Of a stretch of DNA of 33,571 nucleotides, positions 12,101 to 24,100 are shown in pieces (position 1 is the stretch's first letter; each line of letters starts with the position of its first letter). The translations under genes were made by a program, and so were the position numbers. The DNA lies in assembly GCA_000934455.1 (NCBI GenBank), contig KN897703.1, forward strand, positions 1 through 33,571, read 5' to 3'. Source of the DNA: Apostichopus parvimensis. Taxonomy: Eukaryota > Echinodermata > Holothuroidea > Aspidochirotida > Stichopodidae. The notes under the pieces were generated by a model. It did not search any database, was not told the DNA's origin, and saw only the letters and a program-made list of their open reading frames with translations.

Positions 12101-15100
12101 GAAAGACAGATGCAAGTTGGCTCAAATAACAACTTGATGTTTTTACGATGTTCTTTACGATGTTCTCTTATGAAATGCTGAAAACAATTCCATCATAAAC
12201 AATGACGTTTTGATCTTACCCACAGTTGTCGGGAATACAGGAAATGCATTAGACTTGTCCTGACTCCAAATGCGGAGGAGAAGGAGAAGTTCTCGGAAGA
12301 GTTCTAAAGTACTGGAGTCCTTGAGAATCAATACCTGAAAAATATAATCAAAGGTGAACGTTAATGAATTAGGAATGGTAGAAACATAATGGAGGGTGAA
12401 CGTTAACAAATCAGGAACGGTAGAATGAAAACCATAATCAAGGGTGAAAGTTAACTAATTAGGAATGGTAGAATGAAAAACATAATCAACGGTGAATGTT
12501 AACTTATTAGTAATGGTAGAATGAAAAAACATAATGGAGGGTATACATTAATGAATTAAGAATGGTAGAATGAAAAACAAAATCCATGGGTGATCGCTAA
12601 CGAATTAGGAATGGAAAACATAATCGAGGGTGAACGTTAATGAATTAGGAATGGTAGAATGAAAAAACATAATCAAGGTTGCATGTTAATGAATTAGAAT
12701 GGTAGAGCGAAAAGCATAATCAAGGTTGAATGTTAATGAATTAGGAATGGTAGAATGAAAAACATAATCAATGGGTGGTCGCTAACGAATTAGGAATGGA
12801 AAACATAATGGAGGGTGAACATTAATGAATTAGGAATGGTAGAATTGAAAAAACATAATCAAGGGTGAACGTTAATGACTTAGAAAGGTAAAATGAAAAA
12901 TATAATCAACTGTGAATGTTAACTTATTAGTAATGGTAGAATGAAGAAACATAATGGAGGGTGAACAGTAATGAATTAGGAATGGTAGAATGAAGAATAT
13001 AATCAAGGGTGAATATTAATGAATTAGAAATGGTAGAGTGGGAAATGTAATCGAGGGTGAATGTTAATGAATTAGGAACGGTAGAATGAGAAACATAATC
13101 AAGAGTAAACTTAACGCATTAGGAATGGCAGAAATGAAAAACATAACGAAGGGTGGACTTTAATGAATTAGGAATGGTAAAATGAAAAACATTATCCAGG
13201 GTAAACATTAATGAATTATGAATGGTAGAGTGGTAAAAATAATGGAGGGTGAACTTTAAAGAATCAGGAATGGTAAAATGTTAGCTGCTCTTAAAGCAAT
13301 TGGTGATGGTATGGAGCAGTATGTCAAACCCTGCTACAAGCTGAATCAAAATGCAACAATAGAGATTATCAAAAGCACCCTGCCTGATGAGTATGTGGAT
13401 GGGGGGGGGGGGGAAGGGGCAGGTGGTATACAGTCCTGGATCCCATGGTAAATTAGGTGGCCTGGGGATATATGTGATAAAGAATAATGTATTTTCATTT
13501 TTATTTTAAGGAAAAATGAAGGGAGCTGGGGGACATAATTGTTCCCAGGGCTCAACCTGGTTCCAGACTCCACTGAGCATCAGTACCTATAGTGCAAACA
13601 GCACAAATGTGTGTCCCACGCAATCTGGTGACAGTGATCGGGCAGCCCCTGAAGTGTCTATCTTTTGACATGGTGCTTTACGCTAAACATATATATCCTT
13701 TCCATTTTAACACAGTCACCCATACGATAGTACATATGACACTGCAGGGCGTAACCCATCCAATTTCTGCAAGGTTGGTAGTTTAAGAAGGCAGTTTCAT
13801 CCCAACCACTTTCATCGCTTGTCAAATATTAGCCCCTTAACTAACCCTTTATTCCTCTGCCCCAAGTGGCAAACCTGCCAGAAAAGTTTCCACTATTAAC
13901 AAAAATTAGAAAATATTTGCGAGTGCATGTAAACATCCGCTGACATAAATTTGTCTCTTCATAAATGTAAATCCATGAATCACAGTCAAAATCATAACTG
14001 TTATGACAGCCTTCTCACAAATAACTTTATCCTGCTGCAGATGAGCTTAGCCTGAGTGGAAAAGTTAATTTATGATTAACAATTTCCCTAGCAACCATTA
14101 GTTTTACACTTAAAGGTGTATATTGGTTTAAATATTTCTGCTCCCCCCCCCCCATTTCTTCTTCTCAATCCTGGCTGGTTTCCAGCATGCTTCTGAAGCA
14201 AAGTATTTAATACTAATTCTATGATAATAATATAACAGTGAAACCTGGAGAGCCTAATTTTTTTTCAAATATCCAAAAAACAAAATTCACCATTTCAGCT
14301 GCTTCAGATTTTTGGTTTGAATTTTGAAGCAACCCAAAAATGTCCAGTTCCCAAATTTTTTTTAGACTAAAGATATTTTTTTTCAATAAAGGTGATATTA
14401 TCATACTTTGCCTTGAAAGCATATGTTGAATCATGTTATTTGTTGGATTACGGTTGGATCTTGTTACTAAGACACATGACGACATAATGTCTTTGCCACC
14501 CGGTTTTCGCTAAAACAACATAAGAACGTGAGGTTTCTCTCAAGATTATGAACATGATGGAAATAGATGTTACACACCCACTGGAAAAATGCTCTAAAAT
14601 TTGTTGTAACTTTTAAAACATTGCAACCAATTTATCATATTTGTGGTCATATCTACAGTCCCTTTCAAACTTGTCACATCTTTGGTAATTTGGTTCCAAA
14701 TGCCCGCATTTATTTTGCAGTCTCTTTAAATCTGGTTTCAAGTTCTGCTCCATCTTTAATCAACCGTCATCCTTGATGATGCTTTTCAAAGTGGTTCTAT
14801 TGGTTTATTTGATTAATAGAAATTATCAACTAATAAATTATCAACTAAAACACCATCACCTGGTAACGGCTTGGGCCACTTTAATAATGTTTTTTCAAAA
14901 AATATAGAACTTCCTATAAGTGCAGAGTTAATATTTATAATAAACAATGTCAGTCACGTAAATGGGCAGGAATTTCTAGCGATACTTGGGTGGGGTACCG
15001 AGTGTAATGTAAATAAATACCACACATTGATTTAGCATTTCGACTTGGCCGATTGGTACCATTACTAAATGTTGGTTGTGAAGAAGTGAATAAATTCCAA

Positions 15101-18100
15101 AAGACCTAGCAATCTCGTCATGTAATACAAATGAACAGACATACAGATGCAATATTCTTGAACACAGAGACACAGAAGTGAGACCTTGGCAGGAAATATC
15201 CAATTCAAATTAATTTTCTCAAACTTAATAAATGTAACAACACTTCATGTTATTAAGTTTCAATTTTAAAATGCTGTGGTTAAACAGAATCCAAACCAAA
15301 CATATGGCTGAGTGTTTTGGGGAATTGCAAGAATTTAACTTATTGGGGTAGCCATATCAGAGATCTTGTTATGTCTTTTGGGGGGATGAAATTGTCTGTA
15401 GTTGAGGTAAGAATCTCATCTTTGTATTCAGTTGCAAAGAAAACTTCCAAATGTATCTTAACACTTTTACAAAGCTCACAATAAAACCTATTTGAAACCA
15501 CATCACACAATTAAAGCTGTCATCATTCATTTTAGAGATGACACATCTTAAAAAGTCTCCAACCAGAATAAGCAGGAAGCCACAAAAGCATGACAAGTTT
15601 GTATTGCTGTACAGCTTTTAATATATTTTCTAGACATCCGTTGCAAGAATATAAGAACATACTATTAAGATGTTTCTTCCTTATGCCCTAACCTTGTTGA
15701 GTTATTTACTCAACATATTCTTGTCAAGATTTTCTCATACCACCTTGCCATCTGTTGTCTTGTTTTGCTTTGGCAAATTGACTTAAAAATTTGAAATGTT
15801 TAAAACTTTTCTGTTTTTTCCCCATACTGTGCTAAATGATAAGTATACAAAAGAGTATTGCCCAGTTTAACTGGATAACTAAAGAACAGAGCAACTGGGT
15901 CCACAGAGGGTGGGATGCAGAGAGGGTAAGGTGGGTTGCAGAGAGTGTAAGGTGGGTCGCAGAGAGTGCAAGGCGGGTTGCAGAGAGTGCAAGGCTAGTC
16001 GCAGAGAATGCAAGGCGGGTCGCAGAGAATACTAGGGGGGTCGCAGAGAGTGCAAGGCTAGTCGCAGAGAGTGCAAGGCGGGTCGCAGAGAACACAAGGC
16101 GGGTCGCAGAGAACGCAAGGCGGGTCGCAGAGAACGAAAGGCAGGTCGCAGAGAACGCAAGGCGGGTCGCAGAGAATGCAAGGCGGGTCGCAGAGAACTT
16201 TCCAGAAAGTTGTAAAACATTACCCATATATTCTATTATTATATCTTTATTATGTCAAAGGAACTTGTTATTACATACTAGTTTTTTCAGTAATGAAACA
16301 TATGCTTATATATACATTAATAGATATAACACAAATCAAAACAAATATTCAGTTATTCTAGATTTTCCTCTGGGCTTTCAATTAAAGTGGTCGCACTCCA
16401 CAGGCAAAAGTTTACTTTCTGTGTCGCAACTGTTCCACTGTACAAGAGCACCCCGCATGTGCCAGAACAATTCGTACCCAGAAATTTCAACTGAAATAAA
16501 AAAACCTTCGTCAGGAAACGTGATCTCGATTTTATTTAAAGCAGGCTGCTCTAAGAAGACACTCAAGGACGAGGACTCGTTGATTTAGTCTATTAAAGGA
16601 AAAACTCGACGCGCAACAAATGTTTATTTCAATTCACTGGGGGGTGAGCTGACGAGCTTGACTCAGCGAACCATGTACCAAAGTCATTCTTGTAACTTCT
16701 CATTAAGCTGATGGGTTGGAAGATCATGTAACAATGTTACATCGTGACATCGGGATGATGAGAATGATAAAACTATGCGATACAAAAGAATAATAGAAAA
16801 ACTAGCAAATCTCGAGGAAGGAGAGAGAGACAGAGAGTGAGAGAGAAGAAGTTGAAATTGTGAAGTTTCTCTGTTAAAATGTATCACATTTTGGTCTTTA
16901 AGGTTTCTGGGTGTCAAAAGTTGTCATATTTTTCAAATTAAAACGGGCAAAAAAATCAGAAAAACCGAATGAGGAGAAGACACACAAATTGAAACCATTG
17001 AAAATGGTAAAATTTCTCTGTTCTAATATTTTGCATATTTGCTTTCAAGCTTTATGGGTGTTACAAAATGTATAAACTCTCAAGTATTAGACATCATACT
17101 TTATTTTCAATTATCTTGAATTATGTGAATAAGTGGGGAGTGAGAGGGGGGGCTGGGGGAGGTGGAAAGATTGTGCACACAGAATTGGTCAAATTGTATG
17201 TTACCAGCTTAAGTTTTGCTAACATGCTTGTGAATATGGGTGGTAGAAACACAGCCACAACTTACCCCTGTTTTATGATAATGGTGGGTCTGTAAATGAA
17301 AAAGGAATAGCTACATAATGCAAACAGGGTACCATAAATTAGACTAAATAAAGCAAATTATACAAAATGCACAACAACAACTACAACAACAAAACAGAAA
17401 ATGGTTGTTTCAGTAGTTATAATCAGTTTTATTAAAACTGAGCAAAACTATCCTTCTTGCCTTCACCATCATCACCATCATCATCACAACCAGTGCTGCC
17501 ACCACCATCATTACCATCCTTCACACCTCACTGCCATTAAGCACCACCATCATCATACCACCACCCTTAATCCACCATATCACCATCAGTGTTACCACCC
17601 CCACCATAACACAATCACCATGACCATCATCATTAACACCACCACCATCATCAACACCACCATAATCACCACCATCATCAACTCCACCACCCTCAATCCA
17701 CCATATCACCATCAGTGATACCACTCCCACCATCATCAACACAGTCACCATGACCATCATCATCTCCACCACCACTGTCACCACCACTGTCATCAACACC
17801 ACCACAATCACCGCCACCATCATCATTATCATTAGTTAGTTATCATGACTTTATAAAGAGAACACAAGGGCTTTGTTGACACCTACAATACAGTTTGTGT
17901 TTCAATTCCATTTCCATGAGGAGCTGCCCTCATAGCTCACCCCTGGATTATCAATACTCACCCCTGGTTTGTGGTACTGGTGACTCTGAGGGTGTATGGC
18001 CGTCAGGACCAGAATTGCAAGGTTAACAAGAAACTCGATTGGTGCGTGGAGGGACCTCAAGGTACCTGGTTTGGGGGCAACAAACAATTGCAAGTATTTG

Positions 18101-21100
18101 TTTACAAAATATGGGAACAGAGTGAAGGCTTGTAAAATCCTGTTTGATACCCTTTAGGACATCATTAGAATGTTGTTACATTTGAATGTGTCATTATAAA
18201 ATTAGGGGCTCAATTTGTGCGATTTGTATGGGTGCCCCCCAATTCTCTGTAAGACATTTTCTATGCTAATTTATTGCCTCTTTTAAGAAACAAACAAAAG
18301 TTAAAGCCCATAATAACAACAACAACAACAATACTAACAATTAATCTTACATAGCGCATAATCCAACCTTAAAGTGTTGTTCCATGAGCTTGACAGGGAC
18401 CAAGTTCTAGTGACCAATTAATAACACTTTGGAAAAGCTAAAGCTTTAATGCCACGCTTAAACTGTTTGAGAGAGTCCAATGATCTGAACTGAACAGGAA
18501 GTAAGTTCTAAAAACGACAAGCTGTATGTGGGAAGCTGCGATCACCAAATGTCTTCATGCAAGACAACGGAGCTTGAAGTTGGAAAAGGATATGTGAATG
18601 AAGGGGTCTGTTTTGTCACTCTCAGAAGATGAAGAAGAAGAATTTCATAAATACTGTGGAGTACCAAATTTTATGCCTAGGTCGGNNNNNNNNNNNNNNN
18701 NNNNNNNNNNNNNNNNNNNNNNNNNNNNNNNNNNNTATATATCTAAACATCAAGGAATTTAAGAAATTTAAGAAATTCTCACTTGTCTCAATGTCAAAAT
18801 CTCTAGGATCGAGATTAGCCTTCAGTTTGTCCACATCGAGATCGGCATTAGCACTACAAATACCTGGCAGAGAATGAACAAAGAAACAGAAAATAAAATG
18901 AAACAGAATTGAGCGGAAAAAGAGGACAAAAACCCCCACAAAATACTGGATTTGTAACTAAAAAGGACCTTAATAAAAGTACTTTTGTGCACATACTTGA
19001 CAATTGATCTGAGGGTCCTTTCTTCACTGGCGAATGACTTGTCGGTTGAAGTTGCGATCGAATCACGTTTGCCGTTGAAAGGAGAATCAGTTTGCCGAAT
19101 GAATCCGTGGCTTTGCCAGAAACACTAGCTGCGATTCTGTTTTTGAGAAGACGAAATATATGACCTGTCAGGGGGTACTTTAAATATGTGACCCATCGGG
19201 AGGGGGGGGGCGGCACTTCACAATTCAAAATTGATGTTACAGTCAAATTTTGAATCACCTACATAGACACATGGGCCATATCCTGCAAAGTATATATCTC
19301 TATACTAAACTATAAAAGAATAGTTCTTTGTCAATTCTTACCAAATTCTATTCACCAAATATGAGCAAGTTTATGTCAGTTCTTAAACTATCTCTCTTCA
19401 TCTATATAGAGCAGGTTTATATGTCAATTCTTACCATACCTCTATTCACCAATATAGAGCAGTTTTATGTCGGTTCTTAAAATATCTCTCTACATCTATA
19501 CAGAGTAGCACTATCTCAACTCTTCTTAAACTATCACTATTGATATATAGAGTAGGAAGACATCAATTCTTAAAACATTTGAGATTCACCTACATAGAGT
19601 GTGACAATGTCTTTCTTAACATATCTTTTAATCACCTATACAGAGCAGCTCGAGTGGACATGAACTTCATCATTAACAACTCCTGCGTAGCCTTGGGTTG
19701 ATTTTTGAATCCATTCGTCAGTTTATCGAGAATGGACTCTACCATATCTGCGAGGAGAATCAAATGAAAAAACCATTCATCGTCACAAGACAGTAAGACA
19801 CCCTTAGATAAGGATAATACATCTTCTTGTAAAATACGTTGAAAATTATGTATGACTTGAAGTTTACATTTTGGTTCGATTCTGTTGATACAATATGCAT
19901 GACGGTCAAGCGTGAAATCATATAATTTTCTTTATTACGTTAGCACACCATACTAAGCACCAGGAATGTTGAAAATTAGTCATCAACTTCTGGGATTGAT
20001 ACAAAGTTATAAAACATTACATAGAAACAGAGTGACTGTATTTGACTTGTTGGATACAGACTACTTCTGAGCAGCGAAATGGTTGTAAAACACATGGATC
20101 TCTTAGTAGGACTGAGAGGTATCAGGACTGATCCAGGATTTTAGGAGGTGTGGCCATGATGTCATTGAAGAGGACTCCCTCAGTAAAAAAAAAAATCAAA
20201 CTTTTAGACAGGAAAGGGTGCATTTTGAGGCATATTTAGGCTATAAATTAGGTATATACTCACAAGGTTATGCGAATAATTAATTTTAATTTTGTGTGTT
20301 TCATAGCATGGAGGTGGGGGGGGGGGGAAAAGGGAGGTGCGGCAGTTGAATATCTGATTAATGTACAGGCCTGATGAGGGGGGGGGCAAGGGATACAGTC
20401 CCTGTCCAATTATTCACAAGTGAACGTACCATGAATTTAAGGAGATTTAAAAAACAAGGACTGTTGAAGTACTTGTTCCCAGAGCCTGACCTGGTTCTGG
20501 ACGTACCTGCATTACGTGTGTGTGTGTGTATATTACATAGCTTAACCAAAGTTTACAGAACAGTGCAAAATTCCACTTCAACCTTCTTCAAAACTAACTT
20601 TTTTTTTGTCACTTCATCAAACTTTTTTAATATAAAGAGGAGGGTAGAAGTAAAATTCAATCTGTGAGAGTATCTTAGACCTTTGAGAGTATCTTTGACC
20701 TTTGACCTTAAGGTTTTATCAAATTAACGAATCATCTCAAAGTAATGATTGAAGATGGAGATGGTGAACTTGACAACTCACTCGGAGTGACCCTGAGGAT
20801 AACATCCCACTGGTCGAATCCAGTCACAAGACAATAGACAAACAGATTAACCACCACACTGATAGTGTGAGCCCTGAGAGCACCTGTGAAAAAAAGGCAA
20901 AGAAAGAACAAAACAGACTTTAATCAAGTCTAAAAATGACATCACAAAAACACAATTTATTCAAAAAGTTGTATCATCTTTTCCTCGTTATTTTACTCAT
21001 TTTCCTTGGGAAGGGTTGTTAGGTGCATATGTTGTTGCTAAAATAACATTTCTAACATTACCTAATACATTAATTGTAGTACAAACTCTTGATTATTTTC

Positions 21101-24100
21101 TCCATTTGAATATGAATAGAAAAAAAATGGAACTAGAACTATGATATCACACACAGACAAAACAGCATCTGTTGTGTTCGTAAGTATGGTAAATACAGCA
21201 CCATCTGGTAACAGTTCCAGAATATATTTGCAACACTAAAAAGAGAGTTTTTATCATACCAAAATGAAGAGGATTTCATGGATTCCCCCTTTTTTTAAAT
21301 CCCTGATAAATTTCAACACACATGAATGAAGATCACTTGATTTATAGAGATTTGTCATCATATTCGAAAAAATAAGCATCGGAACAAGAAGAGACAAAGA
21401 ATTTCCCAAGAGTTGCCAAAGTTAGAAGGTAACGACGAAACACAGAAGAAGAGAAATTCACCTTGATCAACAGACTGGCCCAGCATGGGCCGGATCCTGA
21501 AGAGACAGACGGACCCGGCCCTGTCAACGCCCATCAGGGCGCAGCAGCTGTTAGACATCTCCATACAAACTACGTGCTTGCCTTGAAGAACCTTCTGTCG
21601 TTTACCTGTTGGTTTTAGTTTAGTAGAGAAGAATTAAAGAGATCAGGAGGGACATATAGGACCCACATTCAGGGGCATCAAGGACCCTACCCAAAACCAA
21701 AATACTTAAATCAGAAACTTCAATTCTTAATATAACTATCTAAAGTATTCTTAAAACCAAGCAATCCATTCCATTTGTTCAGAGCCCTCTCAGCAAAAAA
21801 AGTTCTAACTAACAGTGAATCAACTCGAAACTTTCTGCAACTTAGACAATTGGTAAAGATGAAAACATCACTAACTGCTACATTATCAAAGCTGTGGAGA
21901 TGATGTAAATGCCGACACAACTTACTCACTTTCAAGAAGGTGACTTGAGCCGTCGCCTCTCATGGTAGGCAACATGTTCCAGTGAGCGAATCAACATATA
22001 AGCAAATATTTAGAACTTTTCAAAACTTCGTCGTTAGAAAAGTACCAATCTCTTAGTATCAATGATAAATCCACAGAGGAACATTTTACTGGGAAATATT
22101 TGATTTCACAGTTATGAACCCCACCCACCTCCCCCATGGGTGCCCCTTTTGGTAAATAAAACTGTGTACAACTGTTCAATGTGTCCATGCACATCTTGTT
22201 TGTGCTTTAAGAAAGAAAATGCTTGCAGTAGAGAGCCCTATGTTTGTCACCTCACCTCTCGTACGACCTCACCTCTCGTACCACCTAGCCTCTCTTACCA
22301 CCTCACCTCTTGTACCACCTCACCTCATGTACCACCTCACCTCTGGTACCACCCCGCCTCTCGTACCACCCCGCCTCTCATACAACCCCGCCTCTCGTAC
22401 CACCTCGCCTCTCGTACCACCTCGCCTCTTGTACCACCTCGTCTCTAGTACCACCTCACCTCACTTACCACCTCACCTCTTGTACCACCTCACCTCTTGT
22501 ACCACCTCACCTCTTGTACCACCTCACCTCTTGTACCACCTCACCTCTTGTACAACCTCACCTCTGGTACCACCCCGCCTCTCGTACCACCCCGCCTCTC
22601 GTACCACCTCACCTCTCATATGACAAATGGACTAGGATGGTTATTACCCTGTAAAGCACCTACATATTACACTACCTAATGCCCTACATGATAATTACAC
22701 ACAGGGCTACACGTAATTATACAATGGGATCTGGCAAATGTGCCATTGGTGAGCTAACAATTTGCGGTGGGGGGGGGGGGGAGCACTGAAAACATACATG
22801 GGTAAAATTTCAATGCCAAGATGACAATAATCTAAGTTTTGGTATATGATAACATGACACAGCTCCCTGTTAGTTTCTAACAATGTGCTCAATGAACATT
22901 GCAGAAATATAACTAACAGAAACACATTTAAAGAGTGATTGCAGGTAAGTGTGTGTGGCACTTGCTTGATTTTCAAACAGGGCACAGGTACCACTGAAAC
23001 CTCAAAGGGGGAGTAAGTATGTGCACTGTATGAGTCCATAGGTGTCCAGAATGTCTTGGGTGTATGTTTTGGATTATTGGCCGAAAATGCCATTAGTTGA
23101 CTTCCCGACCTTAAGTTTCTGAACACCTACATGATCCACAATTCTGACCAACTTAAAATTGGTAAACTTATATATTCATTTACATCCAAAGGATCCATTC
23201 AGCTTGTAATTGCAACGATAAAAACAACCTCATCTAATATGTCACATTACCTTGAGAATCTGGCTTCAATTTCTCATACTTGAATGCATCACAGAGTCTC
23301 AGCGTTAACCTAATGGAAAAAACAAAATATTATAACCAATTTGTTATGACAACAAAGTATTGAAAAGGATCTGGTTTTGATAACAAAACATATAAAGGAC
23401 CCATTTTGTAAACAAAATATATAAAGGACCTGTTTTGAACTTAAAAGCAATAGCATTGACACTATGAACAGCTCTTAATCTTTACCTAATAGAAACATGG
23501 CATTCATGCTTCTCATACTGACAAGGCATACAAAAATACAGTTTCTAATAAATTATCTGAACCGAGTGGACTTTGTAAAATAGATTCTTTCAAGTTGCAT
23601 ATAACAATATATATCAGTATAATTTAATGGCAGAAATAAACGAAATGAAAATGAAAGAGAAAAATCTTCCTGATTTATTTTCCTTCTTTTTTTTTCATAA
23701 CGATCTGGGTGTTTTCGTGAAAGCACCGCTGTTCCAAGACATTGAATACTACCAACTGAAGACAGATCTGTCCAATAGTGAGAATGCCAAATATAGTCAA
23801 TTTTAAACCAAATTATACCACTGGATGACCATTTTGAATCTGACAGGATAAATGTAAAAAAATATTATTTTTTTATTTTTTAGTACCTGTGAAGCAATTT
23901 GATGGTCCCATCTACATTTGTCACAGCCAAGCACATACCCGGACCGTTGTAAATTTTACTGGAAAGGTTGAGAGGGAGCCGAGGCATAGCTATGGCGGAT
24001 ACTGTGGATATATCCGTATGGGAAGCTCTGTGCATCCACACCTACGAGGAAAAGAAGGAAAATAACACAGTTACGAAACAAAAACATTCTAGGGTCATGT

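Larger units (their letters stand above)
1723..12219 (-). other. MED16 intron 16 (10497 bp)
   Basis: The largest intron. It begins GTAAGATC and ends TTTATTTCAAG. It is a patchwork of element remnants and repeats, listed separately, with no supported gene of its own apart from the tRNA-like sequence. Stretches not listed elsewhere look like unremarkable AT-rich intron. Confidence 0.88.
12335..17961 (-). other. MED16 intron 15 (5627 bp)
   Basis: Holds the CAY array, the 21-bp minisatellite and the ~47-bp minisatellite at its 3' end, each listed separately. Stretches 13281-15901 and 16198-17460 hold no gene I can support. Confidence 0.85.
18066..18782 (-). other. MED16 intron 14 (717 bp plus gap uncertainty)
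   Basis: Contains the 50-N gap and a minus-strand retroelement-like repeat (18311-18620). The exons on both sides join in phase with no missing residues compared with human, so the gap hides no coding sequence. Confidence 0.85.
19748..20781 (-). other. MED16 intron 11 (1034 bp)
   Basis: Contains two poly-G tracts (20315-20328 and 20378-20386), a DR1-type motif (20696-20708) and a segment (20386-20505) resembling one at 13425-13575. I see no coding sequence. Confidence 0.85.
21606..23250 (-). other. MED16 intron 9 (1645 bp)
   Basis: Contains a reverse-transcriptase remnant (21723-21935), the 17-bp minisatellite (22247-22620) and a poly-G tract (22767-22781). The remainder is unremarkable. 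Confidence 0.85.

Noticed and set aside
17401..17832. His-rich (plus) and Met/Val-rich (minus) open frames of about 100 codons
   Set aside because: Direct translation of the CAY triplet array; intronic.
18740..18782. Extension of exon 14 into the sequence before the N gap (SENFLNFLNSLMF...)
   Set aside because: The frame is open by chance in TTAAATTTC repeats. The GTGAGA donor at 18777-18782 joins exon 15 exactly in phase with a good human match.
22219..22654. Thr/Pro/Leu-rich open frames of 100-134 codons on the plus strand
   Set aside because: Produced by the 17-bp minisatellite, overlapping in all three frames, with no plausible start context or splice structure.
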